A DNA stretch of 64,000 nucleotides from Scatophagus argus (lineage: Eukaryota > Chordata > Actinopteri > Scatophagidae). Below the pieces are notes generated by a model that did no database searches, was not told the DNA's origin, and saw nothing but the letters and a program-made list of their open reading frames with translations. Shown here one piece after another: positions 1-11,985 of this stretch (the stretch's first letter is position 1; each line of letters opens with the position of its first letter). The translations under genes and the position numbers were made by a program. The DNA lies in NCBI RefSeq assembly GCF_020382885.2, contig NC_058506.1:22107318-22171317 (forward strand), written 5' to 3'.

Positions 1-1
1 G

Positions 2-2077
2 ATGGACCAAGTGGAAAAGTACATAATGACTCGTCTGTACAAGAGCGTGTTCTGTCCAGAAACCACTGACGATGAGAAGAAGGATTTAGCCACACAGAAG
101 AGGATAAGGTGAGCCTCCCTGGACTCAAAGCAGGCAGCCATGTTGTGTGTGAAACCTCGATCATGCAGTTTCTGTTTTAGCTGTGCTCTCCGTGTTTGTC
201 TTACATGTGAATGTACAGGCAGAGCTGGCACATTCGTCACCCGAGGGGGAAGTGAGTCCAACATGTGGACGGTTACATCATGTGTGGGGAAAAGCTTTAC
301 ACTTGCTCTGTTGATTCTCTCTGTTTCAGAGCCTTACACTGGGTGACCATCCAAATGCTGTGTGTGTCTATGGACGAGGAAATCCCGGAAGTCTCTGAGA
401 ATGTGGTCAAAGCAATAACAGGTCAGTGTGTGCCTAAACCTCCAGTCTGTCCAGTTGAAGTCAAATAGCATGTTTTTCAGCTCTGCTCTTTTTCTGATCT
501 GCTCCGTGTTCTCCTTTAAGAAAGAAAATTATATTGGTTTCATGTTTTGGTTTCATGATGGCGCCCCCTAACTTTGCATTAATTCACCAGGTCATTGTTG
601 CTTCTCTGTCTGCGTATATTGGCCAGTTTATTTTCTAATAGAATAATAAACTCATTTTTTTTTAGCTCCAGCAGCAATAAAAACAGTGTTTTTGCATGTA
701 TCTCTGTCTGTTCAGATATCATTGAGATGGACTCAAAGAGGGTTCCTCGGGACAAACTTGGGTGCATCACACGCTGCAGTAAGCACATCTTCAGTGCCAT
801 TAGGATCACCAAGAACGAGCCGGCCTCTGCTGACGACTTTCTCCCAGCCCTCATCTACATCGTGCTCAAGGCTAACCCTCCCCGACTTCAGTCTAACATC
901 CAGTACATCACCCGCTTCTGTAACCCCAGCAGGCTGATGACCGGAGAGGATGGATACTACTTCACCAACCTGGTCTGTTTTTCTTCTGTCTTTTGGTTCT
1001 TCAGTCCTGGTCAGATCCACTTTGAGCTGTAGGCCTCTTGTGTATTTCAGTTGAAAACAGGTGCACCTCTCAGAGCTTTTGTGTGTTGGAGTCTTCATAA
1101 AGATATTGTCTGTCATAGAAAAATAACAAAAATGTAAAGCAAGGTTTTCAGGTGCTTTAAATCAAAGAGACAATGTTTTTTTCAGTTTTCTTGTTTAAAG
1201 TAAGGAAATGAGTCTTCCAGTTGCCAGGCAACTGTGTTTGACTCCATGAAGTTACTACTCCCAGCCAGATGAAATGTCAAATTGTCATTTTTTTTACATT
1301 TTTATTTTTGTATGATACACAAGCAACATATAACTTTTTAATTAGTGAGCTTTAGAAGTGCTGGATGGCAGAATATCTTACCTTTGGACAGAGCCGGGCT
1401 AGCTGCTAGCTGTTTCCGGTCTTCAGGTTATACTAAGCTAACAGGCTGCTGGCTTAAGAGCCCTAGCTTACTAAAAGATACGGGATGATAGCGTCTCGTC
1501 TTACCCTCCACCAGAAAGGACATAAATATATTTCCCATAATGTCAGACTGTTTCTTTAATGTTGAGACCATCTAGTTAATGACTTGAATTGATGTAAACT
1601 TGCTGTCAGAATCCCAGCCATCATTCTCAGCTGCTCTGTGTGCTGTGTGTTTTTTAGTGCTGTGCAGTGGCCTTTATCGAAAAGTTGGATGCTCAGTCTC
1701 TCAACCTTTCCCCAGAGGAATTTGAGCGCTACATGTCAGGCCAAGCCTCACCGCGCCTCAACAGCACAGAAACTGACTGGCCTCAAACCGGTCCAGCAGT
1801 TGGGATGGTTGCCACCAACCCCGTCCTGGCTCAGCTCAATCACAATCTGGAGCTGCTGTCAGGCCTCAGCAGCCGGCAGGAGACTCTGATGGAGGCTGCT
1901 CAGAGCATGCAGGCTGACCTCCTCTCCTGGCCTCAGGGTGTCCAGCGGGAAGTGAACGACATCCTGGAAAAATACCCTTTAGAGATTCAGCCTCGCACAG
2001 CTTCTGCAATTGATGCTAACAGCATGGACAATGACAGCCTTCTACCACCGCTCACGCCCCAGATGTTTGCTGGGTAG
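2..2077 (+). CDS. rabgef1: Rab5 guanine nucleotide exchange factor 1 (Rabex-5), 3' part of gene
   Basis: Rabex-5 loads GTP on Rab5-family GTPases on early endosomes, working with rabaptin-5, and also binds ubiquitin through its N-terminus. Only the C-terminal half is present. Four coding exons are visible: 2-108 (open at the window edge), 330-421, 716-972 and 1658-2077 (stop TAG 2075-2077); the phases join without a break. The residues form the VPS9 catalytic domain: [10 protein letters not shown] at the start, [12 protein letters not shown], then [11 protein letters not shown] and [10 protein letters not shown], which carry the aspartate and tyrosine used in Rab5 exchange. The tail ends [10 protein letters not shown], close to the human C-terminus. 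The donor after FTNL is a weak gtctgt. The A20-type zinc finger, ubiquitin-binding helix and upstream exons lie outside the window. Identity is very secure; whether this is the only fish copy cannot be told here. Confidence 0.95.
1338..1560 (+). repeat. dispersed teleost repeat (ctagctgtttcc...ctaagctaac type), copy 1
   Basis: This stretch lies in the last rabgef1 intron. It has an ordered set of words (ggacagagcc, tagctgtttcc, ctaagctaac, then tatttcccataatgtcagactgtttctttaat) that recurs, diverged, near 29.57-29.70 kb in the same order and orientation. I recognise this as a non-coding repeat very common in percomorph introns. Its formal family name is not known to me, and it shows no open frame. 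Confidence 0.65.
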
Positions 2078-2457
2078 TGGAGTCTACAAAATCATGAAAG
2101 AAGGTCCTCCTGCTTTGAAAAATCAGTTTATTCCCCCAATGTTTGATGGTATGTCATTTTATTCTCTTGTACGTGCTAAATAATCAGCAAAACATTCAAT
2201 TCATAATTTCAAATATCAATTTCAAAAATGTCATTTTCCCTTTTGGTGAATTTTGACATGCAAATCTGTGCCATCCCAACAACAAGGTCTCTGTCAGATG
2301 GTGCTGAGCTTTAAAAAACAGAGAGCTAGAGAGTTCAAAATGTGGGACGTTAATGTAGCTGGCTGAGTTGGACCATTCAGTTTTCTGTCAGCTCACACAA
2401 AAGGGATGGTTTTTAGACAGTTATGAGACAGGAGCTGATGGTCCACCAGGTTTCATG

Positions 2458-2463
2458 AATAAA
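2458..2463 (+). terminator. probable rabgef1 polyadenylation signal
   Basis: This is the first canonical AATAAA on the plus strand after the rabgef1 stop codon, about 380 bases downstream. It was assigned by position only. Confidence 0.45.
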
Positions 2464-4689
2464 CTTTGGGGAATTTATTGTAGCTTTTTATAGCAAACGG
2501 TCAGTTATCAAGCTCGACAATTGACCGTTTGAAAGCTAGCTAGCATGGGAGGCGTATTTTTCTCTCTCCAGAAACTCTTCATAAAAGTAAATGTGCAGGA
2601 GGGAGAAAATGGCATTCTGCAGAGTAATATAAAGAAGCACAGAGAGATGTTGTCATTGAAGCTAGCATGTTTCTGGCCTGCTGTTACTCAGCCGCTAGGC
2701 TACCGTAGTTCACTAACTAGCAAGTGGTTTATACATGGCGAGTAGAAACTAGGTAAATATTGTTTTTTGTAATGTCTTAGATGTGAAAAAGACGTGATGT
2801 TTAATTTCTTTAACAAAACAACCTGCTAAACGTTATGTAAAGCGCAGGTGATGTTAGCTTGCTGGAGTAGCTAACACATGCTAGGCCCATAAAACTATGC
2901 TAAACATGAAAACATGAAACATTCTTGCCTTGTCAGTTTGATCACACCGCTTAACAAATTTATAATATAGAACTTCAAAATCATTTTTTCTTGCTCCCAC
3001 TAAAAATGTATGATGTACTGTACTGTACTGACTGACATTAATGTGTTGGATCATTTTTTTCCACACCTTACACCTTATGTTAAAATGCTAATGTTGGACA
3101 CAAGCTAATTTAAAAATTACTGAAAATGAAGTCATATCTTCACAGAAATACATAATACATTTCAATGTTTGTGTGGCATATTTTTGTACTCACATTGTAG
3201 TGTTATTATCATCTCGTGCGGTGCAAAAAGGAGTGAGCACGTCTGTGTTGGAGTTTGTGGTTATCACATCCCCTGTAGAGCCCTCAGCTGGTTTCAGCTA
3301 ACTCTGACCAATGGAAGCACACTGCAAACAAAATGGGTTACAGCATGCAGCCTGTGAACTTCTGTATATTACTGATGTGTTTGTGTTTCTGTTTGAGGCC
3401 AGTTTAACTTCTTAATGTAGCAGCCTAATGCCATTTCTTGCTGTTTATGTGTCGGCTTGGTGAAGTGAAATCCAGCTGTAACAGATTTAGGACACACAAC
3501 TGCTCTGGAACAAGTTCATGTTTTCTCATTATCATCAAGCATCAAATTAACTTGAAGAGGTCCTCCATGTTTTTTTTTATAAACACTCTATTTTTTAACA
3601 TTGTACTGTGTTTTTAGAATTTACTGTATTTTGGTATCCTTTTTGCACATTCACCTCAATGATGAATCAAAATCAAAATGTAATACACGTGCTATTTTAA
3701 GGAATATTTTGAGTAATATCTTTGAAATACTGATTTATTTAGTCTCTTTGTGATGCACTGTGATGCAAAACTGTCTCCTGTTGTCTAATTGCCTGTTTAA
3801 ACACTGCTGCCGTACCACTGATCTGTTGTGGGTCTTTTTAGTACCAAATGGCATAACATCACTTTTAATTCAACAGCTAGCATTGAATCAAATGCACATA
3901 CACGTATGAGCATGTGAATTGCCACATTAACTGAACTGTATTTAGAACCAGAGCCTTAGTATCATGTGTGGTTTTAACAAACCAAGACCAACACGATGTT
4001 AGCTGGCTAAAAGTCACCCTGTTCATTCTGAAACTTGGTTCTTTAACATCAGTTGTAACTGCCTCTGATCATATGATGGGACTCATGAATTGTTAGCAAT
4101 GCTACTGCAGGCTGTTAAAGGATAAGTCTGGTTACGGTTTGCATTGGTCTTATTGTCAACAAATCCTGTGTAATTACCAAAACCAAGAATGAACTGATCT
4201 ACTAAAAAGTGTGAATCCAAAGCCTTGTGCATCGTGTTCCTCTGTCTCGTAGAGCTCTGTGGTTGTCCAAAAACACGATTAAAAACACGTTGGTAAGCCA
4301 GACTGCTGCTCTGAGTGACATGTTTCTCTTTTAGCACTGACACACATACTGTAGTTCATTTTTATTCAGGATACACCTTCCTTGTGAAGTTAATACTTGC
4401 TATAGCCCCAAGTATGTGTTTATCCTCAGCTGAAAATAGTTCTCAGCCTGAGAAATGTTTGATTAAAACTACAATGGCCAGATGTAAAGTTTCTGCGGCA
4501 TTTTTACTTTTGAAATGGTCGCCTTGTCAGTTTCTGGTCTGGTGAAAACATTAAGAAGACAAGCCTTGCCAAACATTGGAATAATGCATTCAAAATTCTC
4601 TCTATTTTGTTGCGAATGTACGAGTATTACTGCAAAAATTCAGATTATCTCCCGACTCCTTAGAGGAACACGACCCTCGGTTGGGAACC

Positions 4690-4856
4690 ACTGCACAAAA
4701 CTACTTGTATACTGTATACAAAGTACTTAAACTTAGCTCTGCCCTGAACAACTACAAACAAAATATTGTTTACTCACGAGTGCATTAAAATTAACAATCT
4801 AATGTTAATGTAACAGTATGTCAGTCACTGTAGAAGTACCTCTTCTACCACTGAAA
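4690..4856 (-). repeat. dispersed teleost repeat (acttttacttgtaa... family), fragment
   Basis: The segment runs from tatactgtatacaaagtacttaaact to agtacctcttctaccactg, which matches the arrangement of a very common fish repeat. A longer diverged copy seems to lie at 31.19-31.58 kb. Immediately before it sits ggttgggaaccactg, the end sequence of a hAT-like MITE that is also seen at 47.74-48.01 kb. Family and orientation are from recall, so they are uncertain. Confidence 0.5.
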
Positions 4857-5742
4857 AACAGAATGATTTCACACAATCACATAGAAAAGGAAGTCTCATC
4901 GAGTACATAATATGCCATTTACACTTTATTATTTTTGATACTGTTAGGTGACGTGAGGGATTTCTGGAGACTGAAATACCAACTAACTCTCTCCACCAGA
5001 GGCCTCCAATGTGCAAAAGTGACAAAATGCTGTTTTTTAAAGGGCCGTTGTCTGAAGTCACTCAGCTGCAAACAGCAAGTCATGGCTTCGTGAGGGTTTC
5101 TACTGTAGACGTGTAATACTACCTTAAACAAACATTTATCATTCGGGGAAGGATTTGTCATTGGTTTAAACTAGTTTGCATCCATAGAGATGTATGTGTT
5201 TCTTATAACATGATCGTCATACTGTATATACACAATACAAGATAAATTAACTGCAGATAATGTTTATACATGCTAATATATTCCTGAAAAAAACAAATAA
5301 GGAAAGCTTTATACATACTGTAAGGCATAGAATATATACAGAGCTAACCTAAAGGTGGTAGTATCAAACATCTGTCAAATATTCACACCGCAACAAAACA
5401 AAGAATTCAAAACATCTCATAGTATATACAAAAATACTTATGCAAATGCCCCTAGGAATATCTTAATAGAAAAAATAATAGGAATCTCATCAGGAGGACA
5501 TCACATTATATTTGAAACATGCACTTGCCGCAGGAGATTTCAGTTCAGCGGTGGGCCACATGTCTGGATGTTTGTCGTTTTTGGGGTAACTGTGAATCAC
5601 TGAGAAAAAGCGGTTCTTGGTGAAGGGAAACTTGGTCTACTGTGCTCACTGGTCCTCATTTAGAACCTCAGATTCTCACCTGTGCTTCACCAGCTCGTGT
5701 AGCGAGACGCACACCACACAGTAATCTCATATGGACCATCTC

Positions 5743-8506
5743 TCACACTTTGGACTCGCTCTCTATGTTGGCAATGTCCCCGTTCCTCTCAGTCTGCTGG
5801 CTCTTGCCCTGGTTGTCCAGGTTGGTCTTGGTCTCCTGGCCTTCATGCTCAGACTCTGGCAGTCCCTGCTGGCTCAGCTTGCTGGCCAGTGACCAGGTTA
5901 GGGGCAAGCGGGCGCGGTTGGTCATGTCAGCAAGCTCTTTGGCACTGTAGGGGGGAGTGTTAGTTTCGTAGATGTCGTGGAAGCTGTTGTAGTCCACCTC
6001 ATAGAAGCCATCCTCCAGAGTCAGGACTGGTGTGAAGCGGTAGCCCCACTTGATCTCACTGCCGATGTACGAACTCCTCGCCTGGCACGTCATGCCTCGA
6101 GACACAATACAATATCAAGGATTAACTGTTGTAGTGTATAGATTTATGGGGAAAAGTCGGGTTTGAGCCACCTTAGAAAGTCTAAAATATATTTTTCCAC
6201 TAATATTACCATATGTTGGTTTGAACTATCCAGGATTTGACATTTCTGTCTGTCATGGTTCTCCCCACACCCTAATAAGATGGTTTGAATGGTAGTGTTG
6301 TAGTCGAGTCACCAAACTTTGAGTCCGAGTGCAGTTTCGAGTTCCCAGTGTTCAAGAACAAGTCACTGAAGAAAAATCTGAGTCGAAAAATCCCAGTCAA
6401 GTCCAATCCAAATATATTATTGTATGATTATTATATAACATTGAACTTAATGTACACATTATCTTGTGTCAAATTACTCTGGTATATTACATAAAAGAAA
6501 ATAAAAATCTGAGGACTTATGTCCCATTTACGAGTCCAAATGCAGTTAATGCACAAGTCCCAGTCCAAGTCCAAATCAACAGTTCTCAGGTCCGAGTCAA
6601 GTCACAAGTCCCTAAAATCAGGGCTGAAGTTGGACTCGAGTACTACAAGCCTGCGTGCTTGTAATGCATCTATAAATGTACAGGCGGCTGTCACTGGATT
6701 ACTGTGATGCTGAAGAAGACTGAAAAACACAACCACTCCCACACAGTTCACCTGAGTGTAACCACGACACAGAAAACATGACGCCTTCTCCGCGTCTCAG
6801 AGGGCAGACGCCATTTACTTGTGTTGTGATATTTATCTGTGTCCTCTTTGGCTCAGCTGTCTGCAGGAAAGTCCTGTGAGCCTGCAGCAGCTGCTTGAAA
6901 AAACGCTTCTCAGACATTATGTAATTGGATCATTTTATCATGGCTGATAGTGAGAACAACGACCACGTATTTAACAGCTCTCGGGCATCAAACAACAAAT
7001 ATTTTTTTATCTGAGAAATTTAGGATGTGTGAGCTGAAGCTTTTAGTTCCTAATGTTTGGCTACTCTAACCTGCACACTTTGGGTCTTATAAAAGTCTTT
7101 CTGCCCACATGTCTGCTGCTGCAGTCGCTGCCGGTCCAGATGTTCTGGCCAGTCTGCTCCCAGACTGTGCAGCTGTGCCCTGCAGATCCTCTCATCTCTG
7201 CTCAGGACATTTTTATCAGCACTTCTATGCAGCACTCAACCTTCACATCTGCCTCTGAATGCATATTTCAGTTAATGTTGACATGCAGCAGACAAGGAAA
7301 CGTGTGTGTCAGTTTCAAAGACGAGCTAAGACAATCACTGTTTGTTGTTAAAGAGGATGAATGGAATAAAGACAGTTTTTAAAATGGCTTCATAACTTAT
7401 TGACATGCATTGTGACCATGAAGCAGGTCTGTCTCACTGAGGCATGTATCATCTAAAATATCTTATGTGCATAAGGGCTCATTTGGGATGAAAGAATATG
7501 TGCAATATTCCATCGATGAACACTTTCTGTACACATAACAGTAATTTACGCACAATAAGCTCACAAACACAGCATCTATCTGGGGGCAGAACATGTCTGA
7601 TGACTCACCTGTGGCCTCCACCATCCCCTCCAGAATCACAACAATCTCCAGCTCTTCCTTGGCCAGGTGGGCTTGTGAGATCTCCCAGAAGGGGCTGTTC
7701 TGATTTATCTCGTGGCAGATAATGAGTGGCGACACTAGGAAGAGCCTGTCATCTCCCGTGTTGTAACCCACATTTATGTCCGTCTGATTCAAAGGGATGA
7801 ACTCCCCTTCCTTGGTCTGCTTAGACTTGATAAGCTTGGCCCTGATTGAAGCCTCCACGATGTGCGAGTTTCTGAGGTCTCCGACTCTGAACATGAGGCA
7901 CAGCCGCCCATCTCTCATCGAGATGACAGCGTTGGTGGAAAACACTAGTGTCTCAGCTCGCTTCTTGGGCTGTGAGATCTTTACAAACATGCAACCCACC
8001 ATGAAGGCATTCACGATAGATCCCAGCACCGACTGAACTAAGAGCAGGAGTATCCCCTCGGGGCATTTGTCCGTGATGACTCTGTACCCATAACCAATGG
8101 TGGTCTCTGTCTCAATGGAGAACAGGAAAGCTGATACAAACCCATTGAGGTTATTGACACACGGAGTCCACTGGTTGTCTGCTATATGGTCCAGATCACC
8201 TCGAAGGTATGCAATAAGCCACCACATGAAGCCAAAGAAGAGCCACGTCACTGTGTACACCAGCACGAAGATGAAGAGGTTGAACCTCCATTTGAGATCT
8301 ACCAGCGTGGTGAAAATGTCTGTCAGATAGCGGTACGTCTCCCGAACGTTCCCGTGGTGGACGTTGCACTTCCCATCTTTCTGGACGTACCGCTGGATCT
8401 TCTTTGTCCTGTCCATTTCCGCAAGCTGTTTGGGCAGGTCCTCGCGGGCCTGCTTTGGCAACTTGGGCTGTCTGGTGATGGCTGGGCTCTCCACATCCTG
8501 CTCCAT
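5743..8506 (-). CDS. kcnj6: G protein-activated inward rectifier potassium channel 2 (GIRK2 / Kir3.2)
   Basis: GIRK2 is a pore subunit of the neuronal potassium channel opened by G-beta-gamma and PIP2 downstream of Gi/o receptors. Two coding exons are present, 8506-7609 and 6095-5743, giving 416 residues against about 423 in human. Visible parts: cytoplasmic N-terminus with [13 protein letters not shown]1 about 76-100, pore loop ending TIGYG at 136-140, M2 about 150-175 with the rectification-controlling asparagine N166, then the cytoplasmic domain. The protein ends ESESKV, the PDZ ligand shared by GIRK2 and GIRK3; the N-terminus ([15 protein letters not shown]) and the ERNGD...NIESESKV tail point to GIRK2. 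The start ATG at 8506-8504 sits at the human MDQDVESP position, and an acceptor lies just upstream at 8531-8530, so at least one further 5' exon exists. The longer human N-terminus is not encoded in this exon. Confidence 0.93.
6285..6650. repeat. GAGTC/AAGTC-rich dispersed teleost repeat
   Basis: This lies inside the kcnj6 intron between the two coding exons. It opens gtagtgttgtagtcgagtca and carries many spaced gagtc, aagtcc and caagtcc words at both ends with an AT-rich middle. I recognise this as a common fish interspersed repeat. Its open frames are products of the pentamer repeats, not proteins. Confidence 0.6.
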
Positions 8507-10961
8507 GGGGTTTCTAGAGGGATTCAAGCCTGTTTGAGAAGAAACATGGTGGTAACTGATAGTAGTTAGCAAGTGAAAACACAGGAAGCCTGTTGTCTCT
8601 GCTTTCATTCAGAGTAGGTACAGATCACAGAGACTTTCTCTGTATTTTTTACAGGAAAGTTCTGAATGAAAACAAAAAAATCAGGTTTATGTATGAAATT
8701 ACTGGGTTAAAAAGTTCAATGTTAAAAAGGCAGCTGTTTCGTTTTTCGAAAGAACCGTTTGACGCCACGTTAAAGTCAAATGATTAAAACTTATCTTTAA
8801 TGAAACTGCCACCCGCAAAAAAGTACGTTGGCTCAGACTACATTAAGCTGTAGTATAAACTTTACAACGCTGATTTGTGTTGACTTTAACGCTTCCAGTT
8901 CAACAGTGCTGACAGTGAAGCAGCTTAACAATCGTGTGCCGTAGTATCAGCTGTATCGAAGCTTATCACAGATAAAGATAAACCTCCACTTTGCTGCCCG
9001 CCTGCCTGTGTTGGCTCAACACAAACGGCTGATCTGCTGAGTGACAGCTCATTAAAAACATTTATACACCACTTTGGAGGCTGAGGCTTCTGGGGGCAGA
9101 AGATATTCTGTTTCGGTCCGGACAGACAAAAAAAAAAGCATTTATGATTGTAACTGACTTAATGTGGACGTACTCTCACGCTGAGTGGCAGCTACACAAA
9201 CAAAGCCTGCATGCAAATAATATCATAAACAATAGACCTCCCACTCCTCCATTGTTTCCAGCACCACCACCACCGCATGAGTGAAGACCAGAATGCAGAT
9301 TTGCCAGTCGTACTCACAGTCTGAGCATGAGATTGTGGGTGTACGGGAGCTCCTCAGCACCCACTGGGAAATCATGTGTGGTCACCACACATGAACAGGG
9401 ATGGGTATGTTTGTAGTTCATTCACGACCGACACCTGAGCAGGTGAGACAGGTGCCGGTGACAACAGAGGAATGCAAATCACCTTTTCACTTTATGTTCT
9501 GTGTTGTGATTTTAAACTTAAAATTCACGTCACGAAAACAATGAATTGGGTGAAAGAGTAAACACCTGTCTGCTTTTAGCACTCAGTTAATTATGACACA
9601 TGAAAAGGAAATACATCCAGGAATGTGTGTTGCATTTCACTTCCTTTCTTTATTTTGTTTGAACTTTGCCGCTTCAAATGCACACTGCTGCAACACATAA
9701 AGAAGTAGCATTTTGAATTCTCCCAAACGCTTTGCATGTGATCCAGCCAAGCGTTTGAGTTCACGGTGCAGTCATGATGCGATTTAAAACCACGAGTGGT
9801 CCCGTTACTGTTCGGTTCAGGTGTACTGCGTGCTTCCTCCAGGAGCTGATCTGACCTCCACGCCACGCCTCTGATGTGGCCGTCACAGCCGTGCCGTGGA
9901 CAGGCTTCTTTTTACTATGCACATCGCCTGAGCCACCATCAGCGTTTCTACCACTGGAACAAATGGCTGTGCTGAAGCCGCTCTGCTCTCCATTCATGGG
10001 GGAATATTATGAGCTCGAGCAGCGCTGGTTTCCATGGCAACGCACAGCTCAGTCTACCAAGTGCTCACAATATAGCAGGAATGTACTGGATCAGGCCACA
10101 CGGCGTTGGGTAACATTTGTCTGTTTTATCTGTTTGAGACGGCCCGAGGAAGAACAATGTGCTGAATGTGTCTGCTTTGTGCATACAGGCGTCATTCATG
10201 TAACAGCTGGTAGCTGTTTTTGAATGTCTGTGAATAGAAACATGTTTATACAGGCTTGTATGGAGCATGTTTGATATGAGGGAACTGACAGCACAGAAAC
10301 AATACAAGCCAGTATAATCAACGCTGGTCTAATTGTTGCTGGTGTTGTAGCTGACTCTCACAGGATGTCGGAGGGAATCTTATTAAAGCTGCTTCATATC
10401 TTTTAAATCAACAGTGGATCAAAGTCGCTTGTAGTGCTGAAATCACCCCAACACAAGCAGTTTCTCTCAGCTCTTTGACGTGCTTTAACATCTTTGACGG
10501 TATTGTTTTGCTTTTTCACTGTTGTGGTTCACTCCCACCACACTTGATGGATCACAGCGTTCATCTTTTGAACAAAAAAAAGCTATAAAATAAACCGCTT
10601 CACACTTCCTGCCTCAAAAGGCAGACAGACACAGTCAGGGACTAACTGCTGTGCAGAGTGGAGCATTTAGCAACTAAAAAGCTAAATCTCCAGGTGGAGA
10701 CCAAAACGGAGCTAAAAGAGGGTGATGGTGGCCAAGAAAAATAAAATATGAGGAGTGAGAAGAACAAACTGTGCTCTTCTAGCAAAGCAATACGGTGGAT
10801 CCTACTGGTCTGCAGAGATTCAGTCAATAAAAAGTGGTGACTAGTTTGTGGTGCACAGTTGTTTTTAGAAAAATCCCTCAAATAGCAGTTCAAAAAACAC
10901 TGAGAAGAAGGCAGGAAGAGTGTATGTATGACTTGGACTATAACATGATTTGATGAAGTGA

Positions 10962-11375
10962 TTGGTGGCTTTACTCAGGCCTTTGAATGATGTCACAGAC
11001 ACCGTGATGCAGCTATTCTCAGCCAATCACTTTCAGATCTCCTCGAGCTCAGCTCAAAGAGTGTCACTCACTGACTTGCAGTTCGTCCACTTTGTCTTGA
11101 GCTGCGCAGCCGCACTACCGTCCGAATGCTTTTCGGTGCACGGGTCAGTAAGTGAACGCGTCACTGTTGCAATGCACGTGAGCATGAGCGTCAGTGAGCG
11201 AACGCTGCGCCGTTCGAAGGCCATTCAGTGCGTACAACAGTACGTGAACGCAACACCGTCAAAATCGTTCTGCGACGTTCTGCTTCATCGGTTCAGTCGT
11301 ACGTTCGTGCGGTTTGCTGTCCAAGCTGCAGTTCGGTACAAAAATAGCCCAAACAAGCACTGCATACGAGGCTAA
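10962..11375 (+). other. CpG-dense open stretch of unknown nature
   Basis: Between about 11.09 and 11.34 kb the sequence is packed with gaacg, cgttcg, acgtac and related CpG words, in contrast to its CpG-poor surroundings. An open frame of 137 codons crosses it, but the translation shows no domain I recognise. It could be a small CpG island, a regulatory element or the relic of a recently inserted DNA element whose CpGs have not yet decayed. I cannot decide between these. Confidence 0.3.
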
Positions 11376-11699
11376 TAGCTTAACATTCGATTATTTACAA
11401 CTGGGAGATTATGATCGCTTCTGTGGCTTCACTGACTTTTAATGAGGTAGTCAAGTCCTGTGAATCACATCGGAGCTGACAGGCTCTCAGTCACCAGCGA
11501 GGGCAGGTTCACTGCTAAAAGCTGCTGATTTGTTCTGTGACGATGGGGATTCACTTAGTTCAGTTTTGTTTGTAGGCCACATGCACTAAAGCATCTCTGT
11601 TCTCAACCCTGCTAGCATGAAGTCTGTTAACGATGGCTAAAAGTGTCAGGGAGATCGTGAGAACTTGGTTTCAAAAGATTCAAAATTCATGACACTTAG

Positions 11700-11985
11700 A
11701 AGGCAGTGGTGGAGGTGGTGGTGGAGATGGAGGTAGAGGTGGAGATGGTGGTGGAGGTGGAGGTAGAGGTGGAGATGGTGGTGGAGGTGGAGGTAGAGGT
11801 GGAGATGGTGGTGGAGGTAGAGGTGGAGATGGTGGTGGCGATGGTGGTGGTGAAGGTGGAGATAGAGGTGGAGATGGTGGTGGAGGTGGAGGTAGAGGTG
11901 GAGATGGTGGTGGAGATGGTGGTGGTGAAGGTGGAGATAGTGGTGGAGATGGTGGTGGTGGAGGTCGTGATGGTGGTGGAGTAAA
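11700..11985 (+). repeat. GGTGGA-type purine-rich minisatellite
   Basis: About 285 bases are built almost wholly from ggtgga, ggtaga and gatggt hexamers. They form a higher-order unit of about 27 bases (ggtggaggtggaggtagagg plus tggagat) with variants. The plus strand is nearly free of C. The open frame (a Val/Glu/Met repeat) is a consequence of the hexamers, not a gene. Confidence 0.9.

Larger units (their letters stand above)
2078..5742. other. convergent 3' UTR / intergenic interval between rabgef1 and kcnj6
   Basis: No coding exon was found here. The left part should be the rabgef1 3' UTR and the right part (minus strand) the kcnj6 3' UTR, since the two genes converge. A plus-strand AATAAA at 2458-2463 and a minus-strand AATAAA at about 4925-4930 are the likely cleavage signals. 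The middle is AT-rich, with a dispersed repeat near 4.69-4.86 kb and several gctagc/gctaac words typical of fish interspersed DNA. Small open frames here show no family resemblance. Confidence 0.6.

Noticed and set aside
4083-4343. Frame and unique-looking segment around tctcgtagagctctgtgg
   Set aside because: It reminds me of another common fish dispersed repeat, but there is no second copy in the window to compare, so I did not list it as a feature.
8507-8608. kcnj6 start at the ATG near 8608
   Set aside because: A splice acceptor at 8531-8530 separates this stretch from the exon, and its residues have no GIRK2 counterpart.
10962-11375. 137-codon open frame as a gene
   Set aside because: There is no recognisable domain, start context or splice partner; openness may result from CpG-rich composition.
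11706-11984. 92-codon Val/Glu/Met-repeat open frame
   Set aside because: It is the translation of a GGT/GGA minisatellite, with no splice or promoter context.
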